Shown in pieces: positions 26,486 to 34,410 of a DNA stretch of 34,410 bases; the first letter of the stretch is position 1; each line of letters starts with the position of its first letter. Made by a program: the position numbers and the translations under genes. This stretch comes from JBKEAJ01 sp047974415 (GTDB lineage: Bacteria > Bacteroidota > Bacteroidia > Bacteroidales > Prolixibacteraceae). The stretch spans positions 1-34,410 of the forward strand of contig JBKECH010000001.1 in the NCBI GenBank assembly GCA_047974415.1, written 5' to 3'. The notes beneath the pieces were generated by a model. It was not told the DNA's origin, did no database searches, and saw nothing but the letters and a program-made list of their open reading frames with translations.

Positions 26486-26614
26486 GGAATCTGAGCTATA
26501 AAGTTAAATATCAAGGTTTGTCGTTCTGTATGTTGGGAGTTTACTTGTGTAAATGACCGATTCGCAAAGTGAGCATAACACAGATATTGGACTTTATAGA
26601 CAGAATCTAATTAA
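26486..26614 (+). repeat. Dispersed repeat, copy B (inverted relative to copy A at 13204-13347)
   Basis: This lies between the Nudix and aminopeptidase genes. It shares most of its length with the reverse complement of 13204-13347 and contains the short frame MTDSQSEHNTDIGLYR (starting 26553), which would continue to 32 residues. A further GTCTATAAAG, also present inside the repeat, recurs just outside it at 26643. No promoter or stem that explains it was recognised. Confidence 0.85.
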
Positions 26615-26728
26615 GTGCAAACGGGAAATCATTAGTAAACGCTGTCTATAAAGCCGATTACACATGTCATTAAACGGAATTAATAATAGCTAGGGGGTAT
26701 TAAAGACTACTAGCAAAAAATAAATAAG

Positions 26729-28510
26729 ATGTCTAAACAAGAAATAGTAAAACGAATAGAAGCTCTTCGCAAAGTAATGAGAGGCAGTCATATCGACGCC
26801 TATGTAATATCAGGCACAGACCCTCATATGAGCGAATACATGCCCTCAAGGTGGGAAACTAGGAAGTTCATTACTGGTTTCACGGGAAGTGCAGGCAATG
26901 TTGTCATAACAATGGAACGAGCTATTCTTTGGACAGACTCTCGATATTTTCTACAAGCCGAGGAAGAACTTGATGGCACAGGGATTGAACTTTTTAAACA
27001 AGGAATAGATGGCACCCCCACCGTTTGTCAGTTTTTGTATTCGAGCTATACAAAAGACGATAAAGTCGGTTACGATGGATTTACATTTTCTCCAGCGTTT
27101 TTAAAATCAGTGAAAAAACGATGCTCACGCAAAGGCATAAATATGGTAGAATGTGGCGATTTACTCAGCGAAGTATGGAAAGACAGACCAACGATTCCTG
27201 GGAAAGCAATTTTTAATCACGACAAAGAGTTTGCAACAATTTCGAGAGCAGACAAACTAGCACAACTTGGTGACAAACTAGCTAAAAATGGAGCTACAGC
27301 ACAAATCATGGTAGCACTAGACGAAATTGCATGGCTACTAAACCTGCGAGGCACAGATGTACAATGCAACCCAGTGTTTGTAAGCTATTTCTTATTCACC
27401 AGAAAACAAAAGGTTCTATTTGTAGCAGACGGAGCCCTTCCCGACACAATAAAAGAAGAACTGAGCTTGGACGGTGTTGAAGTAGACTCATACTACAATG
27501 TCGAGACTCGTCTTGTCGATGTAAGTGGCGAAACATTCCTGATAGATAATTCAAGAATAAACATAGCCCTCCGAGAATTGGTTGTATTCAAGAACAAGAC
27601 AGTCAAAGGCAATTCGCCTGCAACATACCTAAAAGCAGTAAAGCACCCTTCGGAGATTGCGCATATAAGAAATGCTATGAAGAAAGACGCCGTAGCAATG
27701 CTTAATTTTATAGATTGGCTTCGTAAGAATACAGGCAAAGGCATTAGCGAACTAGATGCGGCCAATAAGGTTATGGAAACAAGATCTGTGCAGGACAATT
27801 ATTACGGACCTAGTTTTTTCCCAATAATCGGGTTCAATCCCAACGGAGCCATAGTACACTACCGTGTTACAGAAGAGTCAGCATTGTCCATAGATCACAA
27901 AGGTTTTCTTTTGTGCGACTCTGGAGCCCAATATCAAGACGGGACTACCGACATCACTCGCACCTTTGCTTTGGGTGAACTTACGGAACAGCAACAGATT
28001 GACTATACAATGGTGCTAAAGGGTATGATAAACCTAACTCTGGCAAAGTTCCCAAAAGGCACTTTAGGAATGCAGCTCGACGCATACGCACGCAGAGCAT
28101 TATGGGTAAGCAATCTAGACTACGGACATGGAACTGGGCACGGTGTTGGATATTTTATGAACGTGCACGAAGGGCCTGCGAACATTCGCAAGGAATACAA
28201 CCCTGTTGGGATAAAAGAAGGTATGATTTTCTCAAATGAACCAGGGATATACAGAAGCAATGAATATGGGATAAGAATAGAAAACCTAGTTGTGTCAGCA
28301 CTAGATGCAAAAAATGAATACGGAGATTTCTTGAAATGGGAAACATTGACACTCTGCCCTATAGACACAAAACCGATAATCAAAGAATTGCTATTAGACA
28401 AAGAACTAGAATGGCTAAATACCTACCATAAAGAAATAAATGAGAAAATATCACCTCTTGTCGACGGCGACATAAAGCAATTGCTAGACGACCTGACTAA
28501 GCCTATATAA
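26729..28510 (+). CDS. Xaa-Pro aminopeptidase (M24B)
   Basis: It removes the N-terminal residue from peptides with Pro in second position. The N-terminal creatinase-like domain contains GFTGSAGNVVIT and LWTDSRYFLQAEEEL (about 45-85), a second creatinase-like domain runs to about 310, and the pita-bread catalytic domain follows. All five dinuclear-metal ligands of the family are visible: D397 (CDSGAQY) and D408 (GTTDITRT), H471 (HGTGHGVG), E504 (SNEPGIY) and E518 (GIRIEN). The 593-residue, three-domain form resembles the eukaryotic-type aminopeptidase P. There is no signal peptide, so it should be cytoplasmic. The SLC13 permease gene starts 16 bp later and is probably in the same transcript, though no functional link is obvious. 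Confidence 0.95.
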   Translation: MSKQEIVKRIEALRKVMRGSHIDAYVISGTDPHMSEYMPSRWETRKFITGFTGSAGNVVITMERAILWTDSRYFLQAEEELDGTGIELFKQGIDGTPTVCQFLYSSYTKDDKVGYDGFTFSPAFLKSVKKRCSRKGINMVECGDLLSEVWKDRPTIPGKAIFNHDKEFATISRADKLAQLGDKLAKNGATAQIMVALDEIAWLLNLRGTDVQCNPVFVSYFLFTRKQKVLFVADGALPDTIKEELSLDGVEVDSYYNVETRLVDVSGETFLIDNSRINIALRELVVFKNKTVKGNSPATYLKAVKHPSEIAHIRNAMKKDAVAMLNFIDWLRKNTGKGISELDAANKVMETRSVQDNYYGPSFFPIIGFNPNGAIVHYRVTEESALSIDHKGFLLCDSGAQYQDGTTDITRTFALGELTEQQQIDYTMVLKGMINLTLAKFPKGTLGMQLDAYARRALWVSNLDYGHGTGHGVGYFMNVHEGPANIRKEYNPVGIKEGMIFSNEPGIYRSNEYGIRIENLVVSALDAKNEYGDFLKWETLTLCPIDTKPIIKELLLDKELEWLNTYHKEINEKISPLVDGDIKQLLDDLTKPI

Positions 28511-28526
28511 TAGCATATATCCTTGT

Positions 28527-30332
28527 ATGGAACTGGGAATTGCTATAGCCATTATTATTGTTGGACTAATTCTCTTAAACAGAGAGACCTTCCGCCCTGG
28601 CACAGTCCTATTCTCAATACTAACGTTACTCGTTGTTACTGACGTCATAAGTATTGACGATGCTTTCATGGGCTTTTCTAACAAAGTTACAATAGTAATA
28701 ATGTTGCTTTTTATTGTGGGTGAGGGCATCAGTCGTTCAGGAATGTTCTTATTGCTGTCGAAAATAACTCTTTTTGATAGGAAAATCCCACTCCCAAGGA
28801 TGATTCTCAGATTAATGTTGCCTATTTCCATGCTCGCCACATTAGTTAACAGCGTAACGGTAGTAGCTATCTTCTTGCCATTTATAAAAAGAATGGCAGA
28901 AAAATTCAACATCTCATCGCAGAAATTCCTAATCCCCCTCTCCTACGCTGCAATATTGGGAGGGGCTACAACGATGCTAGGATCTACATCCAATCTAGTT
29001 GTTAATGGCTTGCTAATAGGTCAGAATATGGAAACCCTAAACATATTCGAGCCAATGAAACTATGCTCCATTTTGGCAATAGTGGGTATTTTGTACGTTT
29101 CTATCGTTGGGAATAGATTCCTGCCTGGAGAATTTGTAGACAAAAAGAAACTAGACCAGTCAGCATTTAGAGACTACTATATAGAAGTACTCATCCCCGA
29201 AGGTAGCGGACTAATTGGAGAATATATTGAAAAACGTTCGCACCCTCTACTAAGAGATTTTAAGGTTGTCCAAATTAGTCGAGACAACAAAAAAATAAAA
29301 ACATACAACGCTCCTTTAAAACTAGCAAAGGGCGATGTACTAGCACTTGCTGGCAATTCTCAGTGCGTAACTACGGCTATATCCATGCCAGACATTCAAG
29401 TTTGTGGCTGGGATGAAATCTCTAAATTAGGTAAAACAGAGGATCTGACCCAAGTAGAAGTTGTACTGTCGCCACGCTTCCCAGGTATCGGACAAACCGT
29501 TTCCACTTATGGCTTTGCCGAAAAGTTCCGATCTAAAGTTCTTGCTATACATCGCAACGGCAAACGCTTTTCAAACTTTGAACTAGATAGTGTAGAAATG
29601 AAGGAAGGTGACAACATTATAATGCTGGCAAACATGAAGTTCGCAAAAAATTTGGGAGAATCAAAAAACTTCTATCTTACTTCAGAATCAACAGAAATTG
29701 AAAATCAGAGTATTAATATTCGAAAAATAATTTCAATACTAATAACTGTAATAGTCATGGTTGTTGGAACACTTCTTCTACAAAGTCGAAACGATGTATC
29801 AGGTATCGATGCAATGCTATACTTCGTAGTATTTGCAGTAGTATCCATGGTAGTATCGGGGCTTATTCCTCTTTTCCAATTTACAAAGTTTGTTAGATGG
29901 GACGTACTGATTGCTATAGCTAGTGCATTCGGAATCAGCACCGCTATAGAGGAGTCTGGCTTAGCGTCGATCATTGCAGACAGTCTGGCAATAATGAGCA
30001 AGCCCATAGGTCCATATGGAATGTTGGTCATAATATACCTAGTCACATCACTACTTACCGAGCTAATTACTAATAATGTAGCTGTAGCTATATCATTTCC
30101 CATAGCCATAAATGTAGCCGAAAACCTAAACGTCGACCCCAAAGCCTTCATAATGGCAATATGCGTATCGGCATCTTTGGGTTTTGTTACACCACTGGGC
30201 TCGCAGGCAAATCTCATAACACAGAACTTGGGATCTTACAAATATGGCGACTTCGTAAGAATAGGCCTACCTCTACAAATACTTCTCGGGGGCATTGCCA
30301 TTGTACTCATCCCTGTATTCTGGTCGTTCTAA
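28527..30332 (+). CDS. SLC13-family anion permease with two RCK_C (TrkA-C) domains, probable sulfate transporter
   Basis: The 601 residues show hydrophobic segments at the N-terminus (from residue 1; AIAIIIVGLILL) and throughout 1-205, a soluble middle section (about 211-385) with two TrkA-C-like domains (YIEVLIPEGSGLIGEYIEKR and VEVVLSPRFPGIGQTVSTYG), and a second membrane half (about 395-600). The repeated SLC13/DASS signatures are visible as GATTMLGSTSNLVVNG and LITNNVAVAISFPIAI, and SLGFVTPLGSQANLI. Proteins of this build transport sulfate or dicarboxylates with sodium. Its position one promoter upstream of cysD and cysN argues for sulfate. It follows the aminopeptidase gene by 16 bp. Substrate is inferred from context. 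Confidence 0.88.
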   Translation: MELGIAIAIIIVGLILLNRETFRPGTVLFSILTLLVVTDVISIDDAFMGFSNKVTIVIMLLFIVGEGISRSGMFLLLSKITLFDRKIPLPRMILRLMLPISMLATLVNSVTVVAIFLPFIKRMAEKFNISSQKFLIPLSYAAILGGATTMLGSTSNLVVNGLLIGQNMETLNIFEPMKLCSILAIVGILYVSIVGNRFLPGEFVDKKKLDQSAFRDYYIEVLIPEGSGLIGEYIEKRSHPLLRDFKVVQISRDNKKIKTYNAPLKLAKGDVLALAGNSQCVTTAISMPDIQVCGWDEISKLGKTEDLTQVEVVLSPRFPGIGQTVSTYGFAEKFRSKVLAIHRNGKRFSNFELDSVEMKEGDNIIMLANMKFAKNLGESKNFYLTSESTEIENQSINIRKIISILITVIVMVVGTLLLQSRNDVSGIDAMLYFVVFAVVSMVVSGLIPLFQFTKFVRWDVLIAIASAFGISTAIEESGLASIIADSLAIMSKPIGPYGMLVIIYLVTSLLTELITNNVAVAISFPIAINVAENLNVDPKAFIMAICVSASLGFVTPLGSQANLITQNLGSYKYGDFVRIGLPLQILLGGIAIVLIPVFWSF

Positions 30333-30456
30333 GATAGTTACACAACACTTAGCTCACATCAAATAATATAACACGCTCCCAAATTCCACCATAACAGGTA
30401 TTTTATCAAGCTTAAGTTCTTCGCTACGAAGCTCCGTTGCGTATTCTGAACACCAA

Positions 30457-30488
30457 CTTGTCAATGTCATATTTTACAACTACCTTTG
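30457..30488 (+). promoter_or_regulatory. Bacteroides-type promoter for the cysD-cysN-oxoamine synthase operon
   Basis: CTTG at 30457-30460 (one mismatch to TTTG), 20 bp, then TACCTTTG at 30481-30488, a full -7 match. The start site would lie about 15 bases before the cysD ATG at 30510. Confidence 0.7.
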
Positions 30489-30509
30489 TATGTTTTATTT
30501 TGAAAACTT

Positions 30510-31415
30510 ATGGATGATTATTTTTTGAACCACTTAGATGAGCTTGAGTCTGAGGCAGTTTATGTATTGAGAGAGGTAGCTACTCAATTTGAAAACCCTG
30601 CCCTGATGTTTTCAGGAGGCAAGGACTCTATTATTATGGTACATCTTGCAAAAAAAGCCTTTGCGCCTGCCAAAATACCTTTTACCCTATTGCACGTCGA
30701 TACGGGTCATAATTTTGATGAAACAATCAAGTTTCGAGATGACATAGTAAAAGAGTTGGGGGCTAGATTGGTAGTAGGTTCTGTACAAGAATCTATCGAC
30801 ACAGGCAGAGTGAAGGAAGAGTCGGGGATTTATGCGAGTAGGAACTCTTTGCAAACCATAACACTCCTCGATGCAATAGAAAAAAATAAGTTCGACGCAG
30901 CACTCGGAGGAGGACGTCGAGACGAGGAAAAAGCAAGAGCTAAAGAACGCTTCTTTTCTCATAGAGACGATTTCGGACAATGGGACCCAAAGAGACAGCG
31001 ACCAGAACTCTGGAATATTTTTAATGGCAAAAAGAATATGGGCGAACATTTCAGAGTATTCCCAATTTCAAACTGGACCGAGATGGACGTCTGGCAATAC
31101 ATATATCGAGAACAAATAAAATTACCAAGCCTATACTTCACTCACAAACGTAAGGCCTTTATGAGAGATGGTATGTGGTTGGCATGGGCTGATTTTATGC
31201 AATTGAAAGAAAACGAAAAGATTGTCGAAGGCGACTTCAGATGTCGAACCATTGGCGACATTACTTGTACTGGACTAACTGCATCTAAAGCCTCGTCGGT
31301 TTTGGATATTATAGACGAAATCGCAGTTACACGTGTCACCGAAAGAGGAGGGCGTGCAGACGACAAACGCTCCGAATCGGCAATGGAAGATAGAAAAAAA
31401 CAAGGATACTTTTAA
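30510..31415 (+). CDS. cysD: Sulfate adenylyltransferase subunit 2
   Basis: CysD forms adenosine 5'-phosphosulfate (APS) from sulfate and ATP together with the GTPase CysN. The PP-loop motif SGGKDS is at residues 35-40, followed by LLHVDTGHNFDETIKFRDD and the family-specific GGGRRDEEKARAKER and FRVFPISNWTEMDVWQY segments. The end reads RVTERGGRADDKRSESAMED, also typical. At 301 residues it matches the usual length. cysN follows after 19 bp. No cysC (APS kinase) or cysH (APS/PAPS reductase) is in the window, so the fate of APS cannot be read directly here. Confidence 0.97.
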   Translation: MDDYFLNHLDELESEAVYVLREVATQFENPALMFSGGKDSIIMVHLAKKAFAPAKIPFTLLHVDTGHNFDETIKFRDDIVKELGARLVVGSVQESIDTGRVKEESGIYASRNSLQTITLLDAIEKNKFDAALGGGRRDEEKARAKERFFSHRDDFGQWDPKRQRPELWNIFNGKKNMGEHFRVFPISNWTEMDVWQYIYREQIKLPSLYFTHKRKAFMRDGMWLAWADFMQLKENEKIVEGDFRCRTIGDITCTGLTASKASSVLDIIDEIAVTRVTERGGRADDKRSESAMEDRKKQGYF

Positions 31416-31434
31416 TCTTAACTAGAAGCCCGAA

Positions 31435-32712
31435 ATGCAAGATAAATTTGATAATCAAGGATACCTAAATATGGAATTATTGCGTTTTACCACCGCAGGA
31501 AGCGTGGACGACGGCAAATCCACCCTCATAGGTCGCCTTTTATACGATAGTAAATCAATCTTTGAGGACCAGCTCGAAGCTGTAGAAAGAGACAGCAAAA
31601 GAAGAGGACAAGACAACATGAACCTAGCCCTGCTCACTGACGGTTTAAAAGCCGAAAGAGAACAAGGCATAACCATAGATGTGGCATATAGATATTTTGC
31701 TACACCAAAACGAAAGTTTATTATTGCCGACACACCAGGACATATTCAGTATACTAGAAATATGGTGACAGGAGCATCTACGGCAAATGTTGCTCTAATT
31801 CTCGTAGACGCTCGCAATGGAGTGGTGGAACAAACTTACAGACACTCCTATATAGCCTCCCTCTTACAAATACCTCATATAATAGTGTGTGTCAACAAGA
31901 TGGATATTGCAGATTACAGTCAGGATGTATTTGAAAAGATAAAAGCAGAATACCAAAAGTTCTCTGAAAAACTAAATGTAAAAGATATCCAATACGTACC
32001 AATTAGTGCCTTAAAAGGCGATAATGTAGTTGGACGATCAGAAAATATGAAATGGCATAAGGGCGGAACACTTATGCATATACTCGAAAATATACATATC
32101 GGGAGCGACGAAAATCTAGATGATGCTCGTCTCCCCGTTCAATGTGTAATTAGACCATATACCAATGAGCATCATGACTACAGAGGGTATGCTGGACGAG
32201 TAGTGGGTGGCATCTTTAGAAAAGGAGAGGAAGTTATCATTCTCCCATCAGGAAAGAAATCTAAAATCTCTCATGTAGAATTTGCAGGCGAAGAACTCGA
32301 GAAAGCTTTTCCTCCAATGTCGGCAACAATCAGACTAGAAGATGATATTGACATATCTCGTGGCGATATGATTGCAAAGCCTGACAACAAACCTCAAGAG
32401 TCAAACAACATCGAAATAATGATGTGTTGGATGAGCGAAGAGCCAATGACAGAAGGAGGTAAGTACTCGCTGATGCATTGCTCTTCCGAAGCTAGAGCGA
32501 TAATAAAAGAAGTAGTATTTAAAATAGACGTAAATACATTAGCAAAAATCACTGATGACAAAAAAATCGGACTTAACGACATTGCTAAAGTTAGGATAAA
32601 AACATCAAAACCAATATGCTTCGACAGCTACTCCAAAAATAGAAGTACAGGCTCTTTGGTGCTTATAGACGAATCTACAAACAATACCGTAGGTGTTGGA
32701 ATGATAATATAA
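31435..32712 (+). CDS. cysN: Sulfate adenylyltransferase subunit 1 (GTPase)
   Basis: This is the regulatory GTPase that drives APS formation by CysD. The elongation-factor-like G domain has GSVDDGKS (22-29), DTPGH (99-103) and NKMD (154-157), followed by two beta-barrel domains (about 225-425). It ends at residue 425 with no fused APS kinase, and is shorter than E. coli CysN (475), mainly at the termini. ATG at 31435 and in-frame ATG at 31471 are both possible starts; I chose the first because it lies 19 bp after cysD. The oxoamine synthase gene starts 35 bp downstream. Confidence 0.95.
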   Translation: MQDKFDNQGYLNMELLRFTTAGSVDDGKSTLIGRLLYDSKSIFEDQLEAVERDSKRRGQDNMNLALLTDGLKAEREQGITIDVAYRYFATPKRKFIIADTPGHIQYTRNMVTGASTANVALILVDARNGVVEQTYRHSYIASLLQIPHIIVCVNKMDIADYSQDVFEKIKAEYQKFSEKLNVKDIQYVPISALKGDNVVGRSENMKWHKGGTLMHILENIHIGSDENLDDARLPVQCVIRPYTNEHHDYRGYAGRVVGGIFRKGEEVIILPSGKKSKISHVEFAGEELEKAFPPMSATIRLEDDIDISRGDMIAKPDNKPQESNNIEIMMCWMSEEPMTEGGKYSLMHCSSEARAIIKEVVFKIDVNTLAKITDDKKIGLNDIAKVRIKTSKPICFDSYSKNRSTGSLVLIDESTNNTVGVGMII

Positions 32713-32747
32713 AAATAAGTATAATTGACACTCTGTGTCGCAATAAA

Positions 32748-34013
32748 TTGAACAAAGTGGATTTATTTGAAAAGGTAGTTTCAAAAAGAGGTAATATTGG
32801 TCGGCATATGGACATGTCGCACGGATACTTTACCTTCCCTAAATTAGAAGGGGAAATAAATGCAAGGATGATGTTTAATGGTAAAGAGGTGTTAACCTGG
32901 AGCTTAAACAATTATCTAGGGCTTGCAAATCATCCCGAAATCAGAAAAGTAGATGCCGAAGCAGCTGCCAGGTGGGGACTAGGCTACCCAATGGGAGCAC
33001 GGATGATGTCTGGACAAACCTCAGAGCATGAAAAGCTAGAGCGTTCGCTTGCAGAATTTGTTGGAAAGGAAGATGCATTCTTACTTAACTTCGGATACCA
33101 AGGAATGGTGTCTATAATAGACGCTCTTGTCGACAGAAATGATGTTATTGTGTATGACTCCGATTCCCATGCTTGCATATTAGACGGTGTTCGCCTACAC
33201 ATGGGCAAAAGATACGTTTATCAGCACAACGACATGGAAAGCCTGAAAAAACAACTTTCGCGCGCCACCACTCTTGCCGACAAACAAGGAGGAGGAATAC
33301 TTGTTATCACTGAAGGAGTTTTTGGAATGTCGGGAGTACTTGGCAAACTAGACGAGATAGTTGCTCTAAAAAAAGATTTTAATTTCAGACTGCTAGTAGA
33401 TGACGCTCATGGTTTTGGAACAATGGGTAAAACAGGCGCTGGAGCAGCAGAGCATCTTGGGTGTACAGACGGCGTAGATGTACTCTTTGGTACATTCGCC
33501 AAGTCCATGGCTCTGATAGGTGCATTTGTAGCCTGCAACACAGAAGTATGTAATATATTGAGGTACAATATGCGTTCGCAAACATTTGCCAAGTCATTGC
33601 CAATGCCACTAGTAATAGGAGCACAAAAACGCTTAGAAATGCTTCGTACAATGCCCGAACTCAAAGATAAACTGTGGGAAGTTGCAACAGCCCTGCAAGA
33701 CGGATTAAGAGCAGACGGATTCAATCTAGGACGAACAAATACCGCCGTAACACCAGTGTACCTCAGTGGTTCGCCCATCGAAGGCACACAAGTAGTTTAC
33801 GACTTGAGAGAGAATTACAATCTATTCTGTTCAATTGTGGTTTATCCTGTCATTCCTAAGGGAGAACTCCTTATACGGCTTATTCCTACGGCAATGCATT
33901 CACTAGAAGATGTGAAGTACACAATCGAATGCTTTAAAGTTGTTCGAAAGAAACTAGACGACGGAGAATATCCAAAAGATAGATACCCCCTAGACGGGAA
34001 GGTAACTTCATAA
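32748..34013 (+). CDS. PLP-dependent alpha-oxoamine synthase (serine palmitoyltransferase / cysteate acyltransferase-like)
   Basis: These enzymes condense an amino acid with an acyl thioester and release CO2. Fold-type I features are clear: NNYLGLANHPE, GARMMSGQTSEHEKLE, DSDSHACILDG (stacking His), VDDAHGFGTMG, and the PLP lysine K252 in GTFAKSM. The sequence lacks GTGCAGSRFLNGT, the segment I associate with bacterial serine palmitoyltransferase, and has GLGYPMGARMMSGQ instead, so it belongs to another subgroup. The start is TTG at 32748: no in-frame ATG precedes it, and the next ATG at 32808 would remove MNKVDLFEKV..., which looks like the family's N-terminus. It is third in the operon after cysD and cysN, which favours a sulfur-containing substrate such as cysteate (capnine/sulfonolipid route). 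Serine, glycine or alanine as substrate remain possible. Confidence 0.85.
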   Translation: MNKVDLFEKVVSKRGNIGRHMDMSHGYFTFPKLEGEINARMMFNGKEVLTWSLNNYLGLANHPEIRKVDAEAAARWGLGYPMGARMMSGQTSEHEKLERSLAEFVGKEDAFLLNFGYQGMVSIIDALVDRNDVIVYDSDSHACILDGVRLHMGKRYVYQHNDMESLKKQLSRATTLADKQGGGILVITEGVFGMSGVLGKLDEIVALKKDFNFRLLVDDAHGFGTMGKTGAGAAEHLGCTDGVDVLFGTFAKSMALIGAFVACNTEVCNILRYNMRSQTFAKSLPMPLVIGAQKRLEMLRTMPELKDKLWEVATALQDGLRADGFNLGRTNTAVTPVYLSGSPIEGTQVVYDLRENYNLFCSIVVYPVIPKGELLIRLIPTAMHSLEDVKYTIECFKVVRKKLDDGEYPKDRYPLDGKVTS

Positions 34014-34028
34014 AACAATGAATCGAGT

Positions 34029-34061
34029 AGTACAATGAGGAATTAGTTCCCTCATTGTACT
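34029..34061 (+). terminator. Hairpin terminator after the oxoamine synthase gene
   Basis: AGTACAATGAGG (34029-34040) and CCTCATTGTACT (34050-34061) are exact reverse complements with a nine-base loop. It starts 15 bp past the stop codon. The following T run is weak. Confidence 0.75.
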
Positions 34062-34313
34062 CTCATTCCATCATATCCACGCTTTTCCTATTCCCCTTTT
34101 TTATTATTTTTTGAAATTTAGTAGAGCGCTTCTCCCTATTAGACTCTGCTCCTACCCCATCTCCCACCCCAAGCTCCCAACAATTGGGGGTTTCTTTCTG
34201 AAAAAGCCTTAAAAAATGACCATTATTGGGGATTGTAGTCCTTTTCTAACAGTCATAAATTTGCACTATCAAAAAAAAGATGCTGACAGCAGCTCTTTGT
34301 GCAAACTTAAAGG
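34062..34313 (+). promoter_or_regulatory. Intergenic region with a Bacteroides-type promoter at 34232-34263
   Basis: ATTG at 34232-34235 (one mismatch to TTTG), 20 bp, and TAAATTTG at 34256-34263 (full -7 match). The leader to the ATG at 34314 would be about 45 bases. A small dyad of ACCCC / GGGGGT lies around 34166-34192. No gene is seen in the rest of this gap. Confidence 0.6.
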
Positions 34314-34410
34314 ATGAAACATTTATACCTATTAGTAGTATTAGTTCTGCTCAGTGCCAATACTTTCTCGCAGAACAAAAACAAGGTGGAAGACCCCATT
34401 AGAACCGCCC
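34314..34410 (+). CDS. Start of a secreted protein gene (3' end outside window)
   Basis: The ATG at 34314 opens a frame that runs to the window edge. The first ~20 residues are a clear signal peptide (MKHLYLLVVLVLLSANTFSQ), followed by NKNKVEDPIRTA. Only 32 residues are visible, so no family can be assigned. A promoter match lies about 50 bp upstream, which supports this being a real gene start. Confidence 0.7.
   Translation, partial: MKHLYLLVVLVLLSANTFSQNKNKVEDPIRTA

Noticed and set aside
29705..30217. Antisense open frame of 170 codons inside the SLC13 permease gene
   Set aside because: Shadow of a membrane-protein gene; the sense frame carries the conserved SLC13 motifs.
1..34410. tRNA or rRNA genes
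   Set aside because: I scanned the intergenic stretches by eye and saw no cloverleaf or conserved TTCGA arm; a tRNAscan run would settle it.

Overview
The window reads as chromosomal DNA of a member of the order Bacteroidales (phylum Bacteroidota). The evidence is a SusC/SusD pair, secreted glycosidases of families GH27, GH2 and GH92, a truncated Rpn-type PD-(D/E)XK transposase gene, and several promoters of Bacteroides type (TTTG, 20 bp, TAnnTTTG). The sequence is AT-rich by eye. The genus cannot be fixed from the sequence alone.

Region 1 (1-13.1 kb) is a polysaccharide utilisation locus. After the tail of an Rpn-like gene come a secreted metallophosphoesterase fused to a PQQ-type propeller, a lipoprotein alpha-galactosidase (GH27), a 615-bp leader with a 16-C homopolymer and a hairpin, susC, susD, and a GH2 beta-galactosidase. 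The GH2 promoter has a perfect palindrome over its -7 box. No regulator of SusR, HTCS or ECF-sigma type lies in the window. Region 2 (13.1-18.2 kb) has a GH92 alpha-mannosidase flanked by decayed DNA: glycosidase-like remnants, the frameshifted start of a second GH2 gene, nine copies of a 41-bp tandem repeat, and the tail of an IS1595-type transposase.

Region 3 (18.2-25.8 kb) holds two divergent cell-envelope genes: a BamA/TamA-like outer-membrane barrel (minus strand), and a 1975-residue alpha-2-macroglobulin-like protein that keeps a CTEQ thioester motif and carries an inserted carboxypeptidase-regulatory domain plus a SusC-type plug, with no barrel.

Region 4 (25.9-34.4 kb) holds a zinc-ribbon Nudix hydrolase, an Xaa-Pro aminopeptidase, an SLC13 permease with two RCK_C-like domains, cysD, cysN, and a PLP-dependent alpha-oxoamine synthase. 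Sulfate uptake and activation directly before a serine-palmitoyltransferase-like enzyme suggests supply of sulfur to a sulfonolipid (capnine-type) pathway; this is an inference. A new secreted-protein gene starts at the right edge. A ~130-bp dispersed repeat occurs twice in inverted orientation, beside the GH2 terminator and before the aminopeptidase gene.
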